A DNA stretch of 12,241 nt from Spirogloea muscicola (GCA_009602725.1 WELB01000051.1:636853-649093), one strand, 5' to 3'. Shown: positions 1 to 8,669, counted from the stretch's first letter. The notes: a model not told the origin generated them from the letters alone. A program made the numbers and translations.

Positions 1-68
1 CCCCCCTCCCTCTCTCTCTCTCCCTGTGTCCCTCTCCCCCTCACCTCCCTACCTCACTTCTCCCTCAA
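1..68. repeat. C/T-rich low-complexity tract
   Basis: Nearly pure pyrimidine on the plus strand, including a short CT dinucleotide run around 9-22. It lies inside the intron that precedes the first visible exon. It may have no function beyond being a simple-sequence expansion, and such a tract at a window or contig edge can also reflect assembly difficulty. Confidence 0.8.
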
Positions 69-232
69 CTTTTGATCACCCATGGCCCAATTCTCCTGCT
101 GCCCTTCAGCTTCCACATGTATTCCTCCCTTCCAACCTCTGTGCCTCCTCTGTTACTGTACGGTTTTGGAACTTGGGCAATGATTTGTGAGCCACAATTC
201 ATATGCTCAGTCCACCTTCTCCTTTCTTGCAG
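1..232 (+). other. 3' part of an intron of the DUF639 gene
   Basis: The stretch ends in a pyrimidine-rich tract and TTCTTGCAG at 224-232, a strong 3' splice site. Coding sequence recognisable as DUF639 starts immediately after it. An open frame runs back to 72, but its translation (hydrophobic, compositionally unlike the exon) shows no family similarity, so I read it as intron. The donor lies outside the window. Confidence 0.7.
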
Positions 233-3200
233 GGACAAGCCATGGGTGATTGACTTCGTTGAGTACACAAGCCACCAGCTGCGTGACTGCTGGATGGCGG
301 AAATCTCCGAGGTGCTGAGCGTGCACGCATTCGTGCGGGAGCACTGGAAGGGCGGCCGCACGAGCACGACCAGCGATGCAGACATCGACGAGGCCGGCTC
401 GAGCATCGGCGCTGCTCACCTGTCCGGCGATTACTGGGATGATGACGGTGTCAAGGAAGCTGTGGCGCTGGCGGCCGCAGGCGTGACGTCACTGCAGGCT
501 GCAATGGCGGTCCTGGGGCGGCTGCCCAGCGAGCCAGACCGGTTGCTGCCATACACGTGGGCGAGCCGCGTGCCGCAAGGCAACCTGGTGGAGCTGGCGC
601 TGGCGGTCGCCATCTGGGGCTCCGAGGGTGCCATGGAGGCCGCCGTGGCTCAGCTGGAGGCGTGGCTGGCGGACGTGGCCGTGCTGGCCGAGCAGGTGGC
701 CACCGGGACGACTGCCGGGCGCCTCGACGAGGCGACGGGCAAAGGCCGAGAGGACCGCCGCGACGAGGCCGCACGCGAGCAGCGGCGCCTCAAGGACTGG
801 GATGGCCTGCTTGCAGGCGACGGCCTAGAGGCCGAACTCGACGACGCGCTGGGCACGGCGAGCCAAGCCGAGGGCAGCGCCGCCACCGCCGCCACCTCCG
901 AAGAGGCTGCCGTGGACGGCCAAACGCCTGTCAAGGTGGCCGCCGGCGCCGCTGCAGGCGACAGCCCCCACTGGCTCCGCTCGGCGCTACAGCCGTTCCT
1001 CACCACCACTGACGCTGCTGCGGACAAGGAGGCCGCCCCAGCTTCCGAGGACAGAACCGCTCTCGCTGCCGCCGGCCTCGAAACGCAGCCGCCGACGCCT
1101 CCGCCGCAGCCCACTGAACCGCTTGCTCCGATTCCCGTTGGACAGGAGGTCGCGACGTCCGACACGGGCTTGCGCCAGCCCCTCAAGGGCACCGCGGCAG
1201 AGTCTGCAGTGGCTGTCGCTGAAGCCGGGGAGGCGGTGCGGCAGGCTGCCTATGGTGCGCTGGCGGAAGGCAAGGAAGGCAGCGGCAAGCCTCCAGCGGT
1301 GCTCCCTGACAAGGCGCCGCAGGGCATGCAGCGCCTCTACTTCTGGCAGCGCAACACACCCAAGAAGGCTGGAGGCCCTGCAGCAGCCGCGAGTAACGGC
1401 GACAGCGGCAGTGGGCTGACATCCGCCGTCAACCGCATCGTGCACAACCCCATGGCGTTGTTCCGAGGTGCACGTGAGGACGACGCAGAGTACTTGGTCA
1501 TTGCCAAGGAGCTCGAGGTCGGGCGCAAGACCAAGCTGGAGCGCGCCGTCGAGCTGTGTCGGTGAGCGCTCTCCTTGCACCTGCTGCCACATTCCTGCGC
1601 CACACCGCTTATAGAGTCAGCTGCTGTCTATCCTACCGAGCAGCTAGCTGACCGACAGGCAATATCAAAAGTAGAAGCAAAAGCAAATGCAAAAATTCTT
1701 TCTGAAACGCTTTTTTAGACAAGTACCGAAGCACTCTCGCTAACTGATGGTGGCGGCCTCCCTGGTCACGTCGTCTGGCAGGGCCCAGGAGGCGCTGGCG
1801 GCACAGGCGCAGTCGAGCATCGACCAGGCACTCATCTCGGGCATCCCGACCAATGTCCAGCTACTCGGGGTCCGCCCTACCGCTTCACCTGACCCGCTCA
1901 ATAATGATCCATTTGATGCTTGGCCATACACAGATCATAGTTGCCATCTGCCAATTTAGCCTGCAAGGAATTCAGATCTTTCACGCCCATCAGCAAGTCT
2001 TGAATAAGCGTGATACTTGCTGGTGACGCATAGACCCCTCATTGTATTCTTGCATGCAGGACCTGCTGAGCCCAATCATTAAGACGGGCAAAGAATTTAT
2101 AGGCCTCACACGGTGGGAGCGGCCACTTGCCAGTGTTGTGTGCCTGTTCGCCCTGCTCACCTGCATTCACAGGTCAGAGATTCTCACTGCTGTAAGGCAG
2201 CAGGCGTGCGCTCATTCTGCTTTTGCATGGGATCTAGAATGTTTATACTGCACGCTGTGAAGTCTCATCTGTTGTGAGCCTCCCAGGCATTGGTGCAACA
2301 ATCGCTTAGGCAACCTTGACAATTCCGGACTAGCTCTGATGGGAAGCTTTTGGTGGTATTGATTGCTCTATGCAGCGACCTGATATTCTGGAATTTGATT
2401 CCCATCTTGCTACTTGGCATTGTATTCCTCATGATTCTACTGCGCTTCCACAAGCACCTTTCCCGCAATGCCCCCCTGAAGATGACAACTGGGCCGCCCT
2501 CGAGCGCCGTCTCGCAGCTCATCATGCTCAAGGAAGCTCTGGATACTGTTGAGCACATCCTACAGGGCATCAATGTTGCGCTCCTTAAGTGGCGCACACT
2601 TGTCCACTCAGACGTCCCGCCCGTGAGCCCCACGGCAGATTCTGGATATTTGGAGCCAATGATATCATTCCTAATAGAGCCTGATGCTTTTGCTTTTAAC
2701 CCTGTTGAAAGCACTGAACCAGCTCTTCTACAGCTCCATGGCAGCATTGCAGGAAAGATTCTGTCTGTATGTATTAAGCAATGTGCAACAGCTATGTTGC
2801 TGACCTGTGCTTACCTTCTTGATGCCTTGCAGGCGACCAACAAAGTCATCATAGTCTTCACAGCAGTGGCGCTGTTCTTGCTCCTTGTCCCCATCCGGGT
2901 GGTGATGTCGGCATGCCTCGTGTTCCTTTTTACGGCAAATCTGTTTGCCAGCAAGCAGCGGGCTTCAGGCCAGCCACGCCTGCAGGTAGATAAGGCAGCA
3001 TCATTGATTGAGGGAGTTTATTTGTCCTTTTCTTTGATCAGAAGCTTCTCCTGTCCAACGGTTTTGTAATGCCTTTAGTCAATTTCCAGCGTGTAGGAGT
3101 TCGTGTTATGCAGCTGATTGCTGTTGAATCAGTGACAAGCAATCTCTTTGTTTGCTTCTCTCTGTCACTTATGGAAGGGTTAACGTGATTGCTGGTGCTT

Positions 3201-3462
3201 GCAGAGGGCGAGCCGCTTGACAATGTGGTGGAATTCTATCCCTGTCGCGCCAGTACGTGTCAAGGTAGTGGACCCTGCAGAAGAGGAAGCCAAGGAAAAG
3301 CGCGAGGAAGCGGAGCTGGGCAAGGAGGGCGAGCGCTACGGTGGCGGGTCTGGGTCGTCATATACAGGTCCATCCACAACGCGCCTCGCTATTGACAAGG
3401 CCAAGCGTCAGATGGAGCGGGGGGCGCAAGAGTTTGCAGATGAGGATGAGAAGCAAATGTAA
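233..3462 (+). CDS. DUF639-family (PF04842) membrane protein, 5'-partial, six exons
   Basis: Exons read by eye: 233-1561, 1782-1869, 2060-2172, 2376-2622, 2833-2985, 3205-3462 (TAA stop). They join in one frame to give 728 visible residues. The family is conserved in plants and green algae and has no established biochemical role. Recognised segments are an N-terminal block (WVIDFVEY, residues 4-11), GIPTNVQLL before the membrane region (about 463-471), and WWNSIPVAPVRV near the C terminus (651-662). Likely membrane segments are at about 494-509, 512-534, 597-612 and 613-630. Residues about 165-395 form a long Ala/Glu/Pro/Gly-rich linker with little expected structure, which I do not remember from plant members. 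The tail (about 665-728) is charged and rich in Lys, Glu and Gly. All splice phases agree: 2/1 at the first and third junctions, 0 at the others. The 5' end is outside the window. Family call is by memory of motifs, without an HMM run. Confidence 0.88.
1562..1781 (+). other. intron of DUF639 gene with competing 3' splice sites
   Basis: The donor is GTGAGC at 1562. The acceptor used in my model is CTGGCAG ending at 1781; it joins CG|G to give Arg and continues into AQEALAAQAQSS. CTAAC at 1739-1743 is a good branch-point match 38 bases before that AG. A stronger-looking TTTTTTAG ends at 1718; using it keeps the frame but brings in TAA at 1741-1743 after eight codons. Confidence 0.65.
1870..2059 (+). 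other. intron of DUF639 gene, GTCCGC donor
   Basis: Donor GTCCGC, acceptor CATGCAG, phase 0. The joined protein reads GIPTNVQLLG|DLLSPIIKTG, which keeps the spacing I remember between these two blocks in plant DUF639 proteins. The donor departs from the GTRAG consensus after the first two bases. Confidence 0.65.
2173..2375 (+). other. intron of DUF639 gene
   Basis: Donor CACAG|GTCAGA and acceptor TATGCAG. The split codon AG|C gives Ser between the first and second membrane segments. Retention would bring in stops. Confidence 0.7.
2623..2832 (+). other. in-frame, stop-free 210-base intron of DUF639 gene
   Basis: Donor GTGAGC after DVPP, acceptor CCTTGCAG before ATNKVIIVF, phase 0 on both sides. 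The 210 bases hold no stop in the reading frame, so retention would insert 70 residues instead of truncating. A second phase-0 donor, GTATGT at 2767, would leave only a 66-base intron. The spliced form matches the short spacing I remember from plant homologues. Confidence 0.65.
2986..3204 (+). other. last intron of DUF639 gene
   Basis: Donor TGCAG|GTAGAT, acceptor GCTTGCAG, phase 0. It separates the last membrane segments from the WWNSIPVAP block. Retention in the same frame ends at a stop at about 3069. Confidence 0.75.
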
Positions 3463-3711
3463 GCAGCTTGCAGCTTGCTGGACACGTATAGACAGAGGAA
3501 CAGTCTCATTCGCAATTGGGATCTACATCTTAGTGAGCATACTGAATGGTGTCCACATGACACGCGGAGAATACACAGCGGAAGGCTGCAACATGATCAC
3601 CTATTTGCATTTCAAGGGCAGGCGGGCCAAGTCCAGCTTGTCCTCCAATTTTGACCTATGACAAACATGTCAAGCACAATTGACAAACTTAGGTACTCAC
3701 AAGTAGTTAAT

Positions 3712-3716
3712 TGTAA
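3712..3716 (+). terminator. candidate poly(A) signal TGTAA for the DUF639 gene
   Basis: TGTAA is the usual green-algal polyadenylation signal. This copy lies 250 bases after the stop codon at 3460-3462. A second copy is at 3942-3946, and another overlaps the stop codon itself (3458-3462), too early to be useful unless the 3' UTR is almost absent. Which one is used cannot be told from the sequence. Confidence 0.4.
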
Positions 3717-3972
3717 CGTTATACTCTTGCAGTTTTGAAACTTGACTATGCACTTTCAGCCAAATATTATCTCTGCCTGTGCTACAAATTTGCACAACTT
3801 TATCTGTCCTGGCTGCAACGTATGCTTATGACTTACCTAGTTAGGGGCTACATGAAAGAGGAAGGACACCCTCTTTGTCTTTGATTGCCCTTGCATTGAG
3901 GTGCATGAGCTAATATCGAGAATGTTCCTGGAGTGAAAGAGTGTAAACCAGAGTGAGCAGGTCGTTTGCTGA

Positions 3973-4014
3973 TCATGAGGCTCCAGGTGCACCTCATGCA
4001 TGCAAGCCTCATGA
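3973..4014. repeat. 10-base inverted repeat with palindromic loop
   Basis: TCATGAGGCT at 3973-3982 and its exact reverse complement AGCCTCATGA at 4005-4014 flank a 22-base spacer. The spacer itself contains the perfect palindrome AGGTGCACCT at 3985-3994. The element could fold as a hairpin in DNA or RNA. No flanking target-site duplication was seen. Confidence 0.6.
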
Positions 4015-4729
4015 CAACTACCCTTGAGCGCGTATTGTGGCAAGGCCTAGCATGCATCTGTGAAAGCAATGTCGAACCTACTCGTAAATGGATGACGATA
4101 TTTGAACTTGCCCTGGTGCCTGCGCCCTGGCTGCAGTGTGTTCATCAAGTACGGCAGTAAGTGCTTCCTGAGGGCCCTGCACGTGCGGTTTGCAGCCTAA
4201 GTTACCATAAGTGCGACACACAGTCACAACGAAGAGTGGGGCTTTGAACGAGGAAGCGCACTTGAATATTGCGGATGTTGAAGGCGAAGCCATCCTTTCA
4301 TATAGTATAACTGTTGACCTTTCGTCATAATTCTTTTTCAGTGTGCGAGCACCACGAGGCCGTGATTTAAGGTGTACAGTGGTCCACGACGAATAACCTT
4401 TGCAAAAGTTTCCTGGTGGACTTGCACAACGCATTCCACAATGTCAGCCTTAGCGCCACTGCAGAAACTTGGAATCGCTTGACTTTATACACACCCTTCC
4501 TTTAATCTGCATAACGTCCTTTGAGATAAGAGACCTGCGGTGAAAGGGGAGGAAGGCTAAGTACTACCCATCAGACGGCAACGTGAAAGCGGCAGGGCGA
4601 CTCCACCATCTCCGACCAGCTAAATCCATGTCCCTCTGTGGCCAAGAGTCACGCCCTCTCCACGCCGTCTTTGCCAGTGCGGAGTCTTCGTGAGCCTCCC
4701 AGTTCCATGCTCATACTTCCGAGCTGGAC

Positions 4730-5301
4730 TTGACAGTATTTTCTGCCCCGCCTCTGTCTTCACATGACGATCAACCCTTCCAGCAGGAAGTATATCCCAC
4801 TCGGCAGCCGAGGATTGAATGTGTATTTTCGTGCTTGAACGTCTGCAGACCTGCAGCTGCTTTGTCTACTTTTGGCCCTACTTGTCTTCCACCAGATCTG
4901 GGAAGCAATCACATAGGACGCACTACTGCATCAGCACTGACTGGCTATCTTGCACCCGAGCCACTCCAGCTTTGCGCCAGCCTTCTTGCAAGCAACTCCT
5001 CCTCAGTGCTGCCCACAAGTGGAGGTATGCGGCCGGCTTGCTTGGTAGTCGGGAGGTGGGTGTGGCTACCTTCGTCCAGCACACTCATTTGGGTCAACCC
5101 CACGGTGGAGCCAAAGCCGTTTGGCGCCTGCCCAAGTGGCAGCTGGCCCCTCATTGTCCTGACTTCGGTCCAAGGCCACCCTTTCAGCGGCACAGCAATC
5201 AAGAGTACGTCAAACTGCCCTTTACCGACGTGGCCTGCAGGCTGATCGCACTTTCTCGGTGCGAGAAAGTGACCATAGCCGACCAGGCACAGTCCGCGTG
5301 A
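4730..5301 (+). other. two overlapping long ORFs, doubtful coding
   Basis: Two frames of the plus strand are open together: 4730-5245 (171 residues, rich in Ser, Pro and Thr) and 4819-5301 (160 residues). Neither gives a recognisable domain, and a minus-strand frame (4945-5202) is open too. At most one could be a gene. Simultaneous openness suggests stop-poor composition more than selection. It could also be an exon of a lineage-specific gene or a decayed element. Confidence 0.15.
5249..5271. repeat. perfect 10-base inverted repeat, 3-base loop
   Basis: CACTTTCTCG (5249-5258), spacer GTG (5259-5261) and CGAGAAAGTG (5262-5271) form a perfect tight hairpin. No T-run follows it and no gene ends just before it, so a bacterial-type terminator role does not fit. 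Function unknown. Confidence 0.65.
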
Positions 5302-6242
5302 AAGCTGGTCCCTTGGGCCTAGCTCGGCTGCTCTCAGTACCCTCCCTGAGCACTTTTTTAGGTTGGCTTACAGCCTTGCCCTTAATGATGCCATTCGTAT
5401 TCTATATGAGCCACTCTACAGATTACCGTAAGTGGTACCACCACAATGCTACGACGATCGTGCGGGTCAGCCGAAGCCACTGCTCCCAGACAAAGCTACA
5501 ATCTCTATCGCCTCCAGGCAGCTAGTGTTTTGATGTACTCGTACAAGTCTCACCTACTATTTAAGTTGTGTTAGGAGCCCATCTAAGCTGGCCACTTGTG
5601 ATTGTGTCCAAAGCCCTTGAATGACTTCTTCTTTGCTGAAAGCCGGCTACCACTCCAGCAGACTGGTTGCATAAGTGAATCTTCTCTCGTAGTAGCAAGA
5701 GAAGTACAATCTGCACAACGCATGGGTGTACAATCTGCTACTGCTGCTTGCGCACAAGAGAATCCTTTAATACAACTGCGCCTTGTATAGACATTGGTGT
5801 CTACAAACGGTCAGGCTGTAAGTCAATCATGGCGGTTCTGAGCATTATGACGGGCATAGCGGAATAGCAGCCTAACTTCCGACAGTGCGCCATTCACTAG
5901 CTGCTGCATCCTTCTCTGCATTGCCTGCAACCTCTCATCAACGTCCACCTCCTGCTGTAAAAGCGACAGTGGGTAAGCTACTGACCCCTAGACAGGCAGA
6001 GGTTCCTTTTACCAGGCTCTGCTTGTTCAACTTCAGGCTCTCCCTATTCAACTTGAATTTTGGAATGCGGATGTGCCCGGGAAGCTCAGCATCGGAGGTT
6101 TGCTTTCAAATGGCAGTACGAGATATACTACTCCAGCGGCGGATTGGCAAGATCAGGATTCAGGTAGCAGATGAAACAACCGCCAGTGAAAGAAGTGCAA
6201 GAAGCTTCATAGTCCACAGTAGCTAGTAGGCAAACGGCTCAC

Positions 6243-6671
6243 CTCTCTGTGCAGTGAGACGATGCCCCGATACCTCTTTATCCTTATTTCTTCGTCAACA
6301 TCGATAGCTTCCTTCTCAAGTTCCTGCTCCTCCATGATGACACATCTTTGCACATGGCAGTTGGTAGCCTGCACAGGCGAGCTCGGCCTCTTGCGATGCC
6401 ACTGCGCACGTGAGGCAGCAGTGCTTGTTGTGTAGGCGTGCTGCATTGGCATGCCCGACACAGGCAGCGGTAGCTTGGACAAGCGAACTGGCGTCTCAGG
6501 GGCGCACTCAGGAGACCCAGTTGTGGGATGGCCATCCACATGCTCCTGTTCCTCATTTACGTGCGGCGATTTCATGTGTTCATATGCAGGCATCGCGGTG
6601 AAGGCCTGCCGAACATGCTTGCTGCATAGTGGGCAGAGGTCGGAAGGTGATTGTTGAAGAGGGCTGGGCAT
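6243..6671 (-). other. possible exon with Cys/His cluster
   Basis: A minus-strand frame is open from 6671 to 6207. It contains CPLCSKHV followed by EHMKSPH (Cys-x2-Cys and His-x4-His with 15 residues between the pairs, longer than the usual 12 of C2H2 fingers). A later acidic and basic helical stretch, MEEQELEKEAIDVDEEIRIK, runs into SLHRE|GTGAGC, a good donor at 6242. Those are the points in favour. Against it, no acceptor or partner exon was fixed, and another minus frame (6572-6770) over the same bases could belong to the neighbouring gene. It may be chance. Confidence 0.2.
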
Positions 6672-6741
6672 TCAGCTCGACTTCGGATGCCAAGGAAGGC
6701 ACGCTTCTTGAACTCGGGCACGTTGATGCACAATGTCATAG

Positions 6742-8142
6742 TCATGGAAAGGCACGAGACTTCAATGGAACTGGGCAGGTTTTGGTAGCAGTGGTATGCA
6801 TGCATTGCCATGCCTGACGCTCAGGAGTGCACCTGATGTTGTGGTCAGACCCTTCTGCCCGTGCATAGGACAGCGTGTATTTATCCAAGGTCTTGGCCAG
6901 GTCATGGGGCCCGTTGAAGGTCACACTCTCGCCCTGTGTGCAGTCAGCACTCTGACCACAGGCCATCAGAGGTGCTGCAGGCTTTTCAGCACCCTGCCGG
7001 CAGGTCCGGAAGGGGCCAAGCGAGAGTGCAGTCCCCTGCAGAAGGCTCTGCTCCTCTGCTTGCGCTTTGTCGGCAAGGTCCACTTCGGCCTGGAAACCAC
7101 CAGCACAAGGCAACGTGCATCAGTTTTCGACCATCGACTAAGTAAAGAATCTGAGAAGTGAAACTCTCATATTGCACGCTTGCACTAGGCAAAAAGAAGC
7201 AGACCTGCACAGACGTTGGTAGGAGCTCGACGAGCCTGTAGTAGGCAGATGCGCGCATTGCATGATGGAGTGCGTGAAAGAATGGCATGTCACGAAGAGC
7301 TTTCTTCTGTGCCTTGGCACTGTAGACGATCGGCAGCAGCACATGCCAGCAGCTACAGATTAGGCAGCCACATGTACGCTACTTACTGAAACACAGGAAT
7401 ATCGTTCAACCCAAGAAATCAACAACTCAGGAAACAGTGTCGCTGACGAGACAGTCTTCAGCGCGTGCTCGAGGCTGTGCCAAGAGAAAGAGGAAGTCCC
7501 AAGCTGCGCAGGTGGATTCCCGTCTGGCCAACCAGGATAAGGCGGAGGTGGCCTTGTGGCGCTTGCTCGTCACCGAGAGCCTGGCGTGCCAGGACCTTGA
7601 CCTCGTGCGGGGCCTCAAACGCCCACGTCCAGTAGAGGAAGTCCTTGCTGCTGATGCGCCCTGCAGCTGGGACGCCGGCCTCGCTGGCAGCCGGCTGCTT
7701 GCAGAGTACCAGGCGGTGCTTCAGGCTGCTCAGCTTTCGGCTGTAGTTGGCCGCAAACACGCTCTGCAGCCAGCCACAGCAAGACACAGGAGCACAGGAG
7801 CTTAGGACGAGCACCATCTTCAGTATGAACAGCATCTTATCAACACTTGTGGACTCGTCAACAGCCCATTGTGGCCGTTGGCTACTGGTCACCGAGCAAT
7901 GAGCGGGAGACGGCCACAGCGAGGAGCCCCTCGGGAAGCGGGGCGCCGCTGGCTGGCGGCCGTCGGACCTTCATGTAGACGAGCGGCAAGAGCACGTCGC
8001 CGGTGTCCCGATCCTCGAGCAGCATGACGGGGTCGCCGGCGGCTGGGCGCAGCCACAGGACGCGCGCGTTGGCCAGCAGCGGCGCCGCCTGGCCGCTGCG
8101 CCGCGGCGAGAAGGCCGCCGCGGGCCTCGGCGCAAAGGCCAT
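6742..8142 (-). CDS. unrecognised multi-exon protein, possibly plastid-targeted
   Basis: Exons read by eye on the minus strand: 8142-7969 (ATG in the context GCCGCCGCCGCTATGG), 7763 to about 7627, about 7352-7205, and 7089 onward. Junctions 7969|7763 and 7205|7089 are both phase 0. The N terminus, MAFAPRPAAAFSPRRSG, is rich in Ala, Pro, Ser and Arg without acids, like a chloroplast transit peptide. Later segments include RVLWLRPAAGDPVMLLEDR, YSRKLSSLKHRLVL, KDFLYWT, FFHALHHAM, a helical ADKAQAEEQSLLQ and GESVTFNGPHDLAKTLDKY. The last resembles the end of some SET methyltransferases (GE.V..YGPHDN), but no N-terminal SET motif is visible, so I do not assign it. The 3' end is uncertain: reading through gives a TGA at 6744-6742; a 62-base intron (6832-6771) would instead reach a TGA at 6574-6572 and about 304 residues in all. 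The second exon's donor is also uncertain (GTGGGC at 7626 fits the phase). Confidence 0.45.
7090..7204 (-). other. intron of the unrecognised gene, GTCTGC donor
   Basis: The exon ends LLPTSVQ, the donor is GTCTGC at 7204, and the acceptor is TTTCCAG ending at 7090 before AEVDLADK, phase 0. The intervening 115 bases are richer in A/T than the exons. Confidence 0.45.
7764..7968 (-). other. intron of the unrecognised gene, GTCCGA donor
   Basis: Reading the minus strand, the exon ends ...VYMK and the donor is GTCCGA at 7968. The acceptor is GGCTGCAG ending at 7764, followed by SVFAANYSRK in phase 0. At 205 bases it matches the intron lengths of the DUF639 gene. Confidence 0.5.
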
Positions 8143-8165
8143 AGCGGCGGCGGCCTGGCAGCAGG

Positions 8166-8253
8166 CTGCGAGCAAAGCTAGAAGCTGGGCGCCCGACTGG
8201 GGGCTGTGCTCTCGCTGCCCGGAGATCAGTTTCTCTAGCCTGCGGCTGCTCAC
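8166..8253 (-). other. possible 5' UTR intron
   Basis: On the minus strand GTGAGC at 8253 follows CATTCCCTG, and a pyrimidine-rich CTTTGCTCGCAG ends at 8166, 23 bases before the proposed start codon at 8142. Both sites are good matches to the other introns here. The alternative is that translation starts further upstream, but no upstream ATG in this frame was found. Confidence 0.35.
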
Positions 8254-8468
8254 CAGGGAATGTTGAGATCCCGGCGGCCAACGCGGTCGCCGTGTGCTTC
8301 AGAGCTTCGGTTCACTGGCCGATCGCAGCCATCGCTCTCTACAGGAAGAGCCTCGCTCACAGTAAGGCGTGTTCCGAGTAAGGCGTTGGCTGTGAGAGGC
8401 CAGTCCAACAGAAATGAAGGAAGGCCATGGCTGTTACATGGAAGAGCTGTTGCTTGTGCCGGTCGGGA

Positions 8469-8587
8469 GGGGCGGTGCGCGTCCCGGGAGCCTCGTCGGG
8501 CGCCCCGCGGCTCGGGTCGCCATCGCCGTCGCCGGGCTGCAGCTCGAGCTGGAGCTGAAGCCCGAGGCGGGGGGCGGTGCGCGTCCC
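8469..8587. repeat. 17-base direct repeat in GC-rich island
   Basis: GGGGCGGTGCGCGTCCC occurs exactly at 8469-8485 and again at 8571-8587, with start points 102 bases apart. The spacer is GC-rich and includes the perfect palindrome CAGCTCGAGCTG at 8540-8551. It lies upstream of the minus-strand gene, so a promoter-proximal role or a small tandem duplication is possible. The intervening sequence is not itself repeated. Confidence 0.65.
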
Positions 8588-8653
8588 CATCCCCGCGGCA
8601 TCGGGCCGGCCGGCGGCGGAAACGAAAGAAGAAAGTGCTCGCCCACTGAGGAT

Positions 8654-8669
8654 AGAAGAAGAAGAAGAA
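8654..8669. repeat. GAA/AGA microsatellite
   Basis: A 16-base run of AGA repeats, just before an A/T-rich stretch of about 55 bases (8670-8724). The stretch marks a sharp break in composition between two GC-rich blocks. Confidence 0.85.

Larger units (their letters stand above)
3717..6206. other. spacer with no recognisable gene
   Basis: I read the longer open frames on both strands (for example minus 4078-4434, plus 4730-5245, plus 4819-5301, plus 5885-6226) and recognised no family, catalytic motif or convincing splice pattern. Base composition is more balanced than in the neighbouring exons. The region probably holds 3' UTR sequence and intergenic DNA, and could hide decayed mobile-element sequence or a lineage-specific gene. 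Two hairpin-forming inverted repeats are listed separately. Confidence 0.6.

Noticed and set aside
72-232. ATG at 72 as the start of the first coding exon
   Set aside because: The frame is open, but the residues before 233 show no DUF639 similarity, and TTCTTGCAG at 224-232 is a clear acceptor. The family block begins right after it, so upstream exons are expected outside the window.
557-1192. Long open frames on both strands over the first exon
   Set aside because: They are Arg/Pro-rich or Ser/Ala-rich shadows of the GC-rich real exon.
1719-1959. A separate small gene with ATG at 1747
   Set aside because: The sequence from 1782 on continues the DUF639 reading frame exactly after splicing, so this is an exon and not a gene.
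5249-5271. Rho-independent terminator
   Set aside because: There is no T-run after the stem, no gene ends just before it, and the DNA is eukaryotic.
4730-5301. Retrotransposon gag or polymerase remnant
   Set aside because: No zinc knuckle, protease, reverse transcriptase or integrase motif was seen in any frame, and no long terminal repeats flank the region.
6742-8142. Firm annotation as a SET-domain methyltransferase
   Set aside because: Only the GPHD-type tail fits; the GRG and DLLNH signatures are missing, and the exon limits are uncertain.
7889-8281. Minus-strand 130-residue frame starting at 8281
   Set aside because: It is Arg/Ala/Pro-rich, has no continuity with the next exon, and overlaps the frame that splices in phase. 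I take it as a shadow of the GC-rich first exon.
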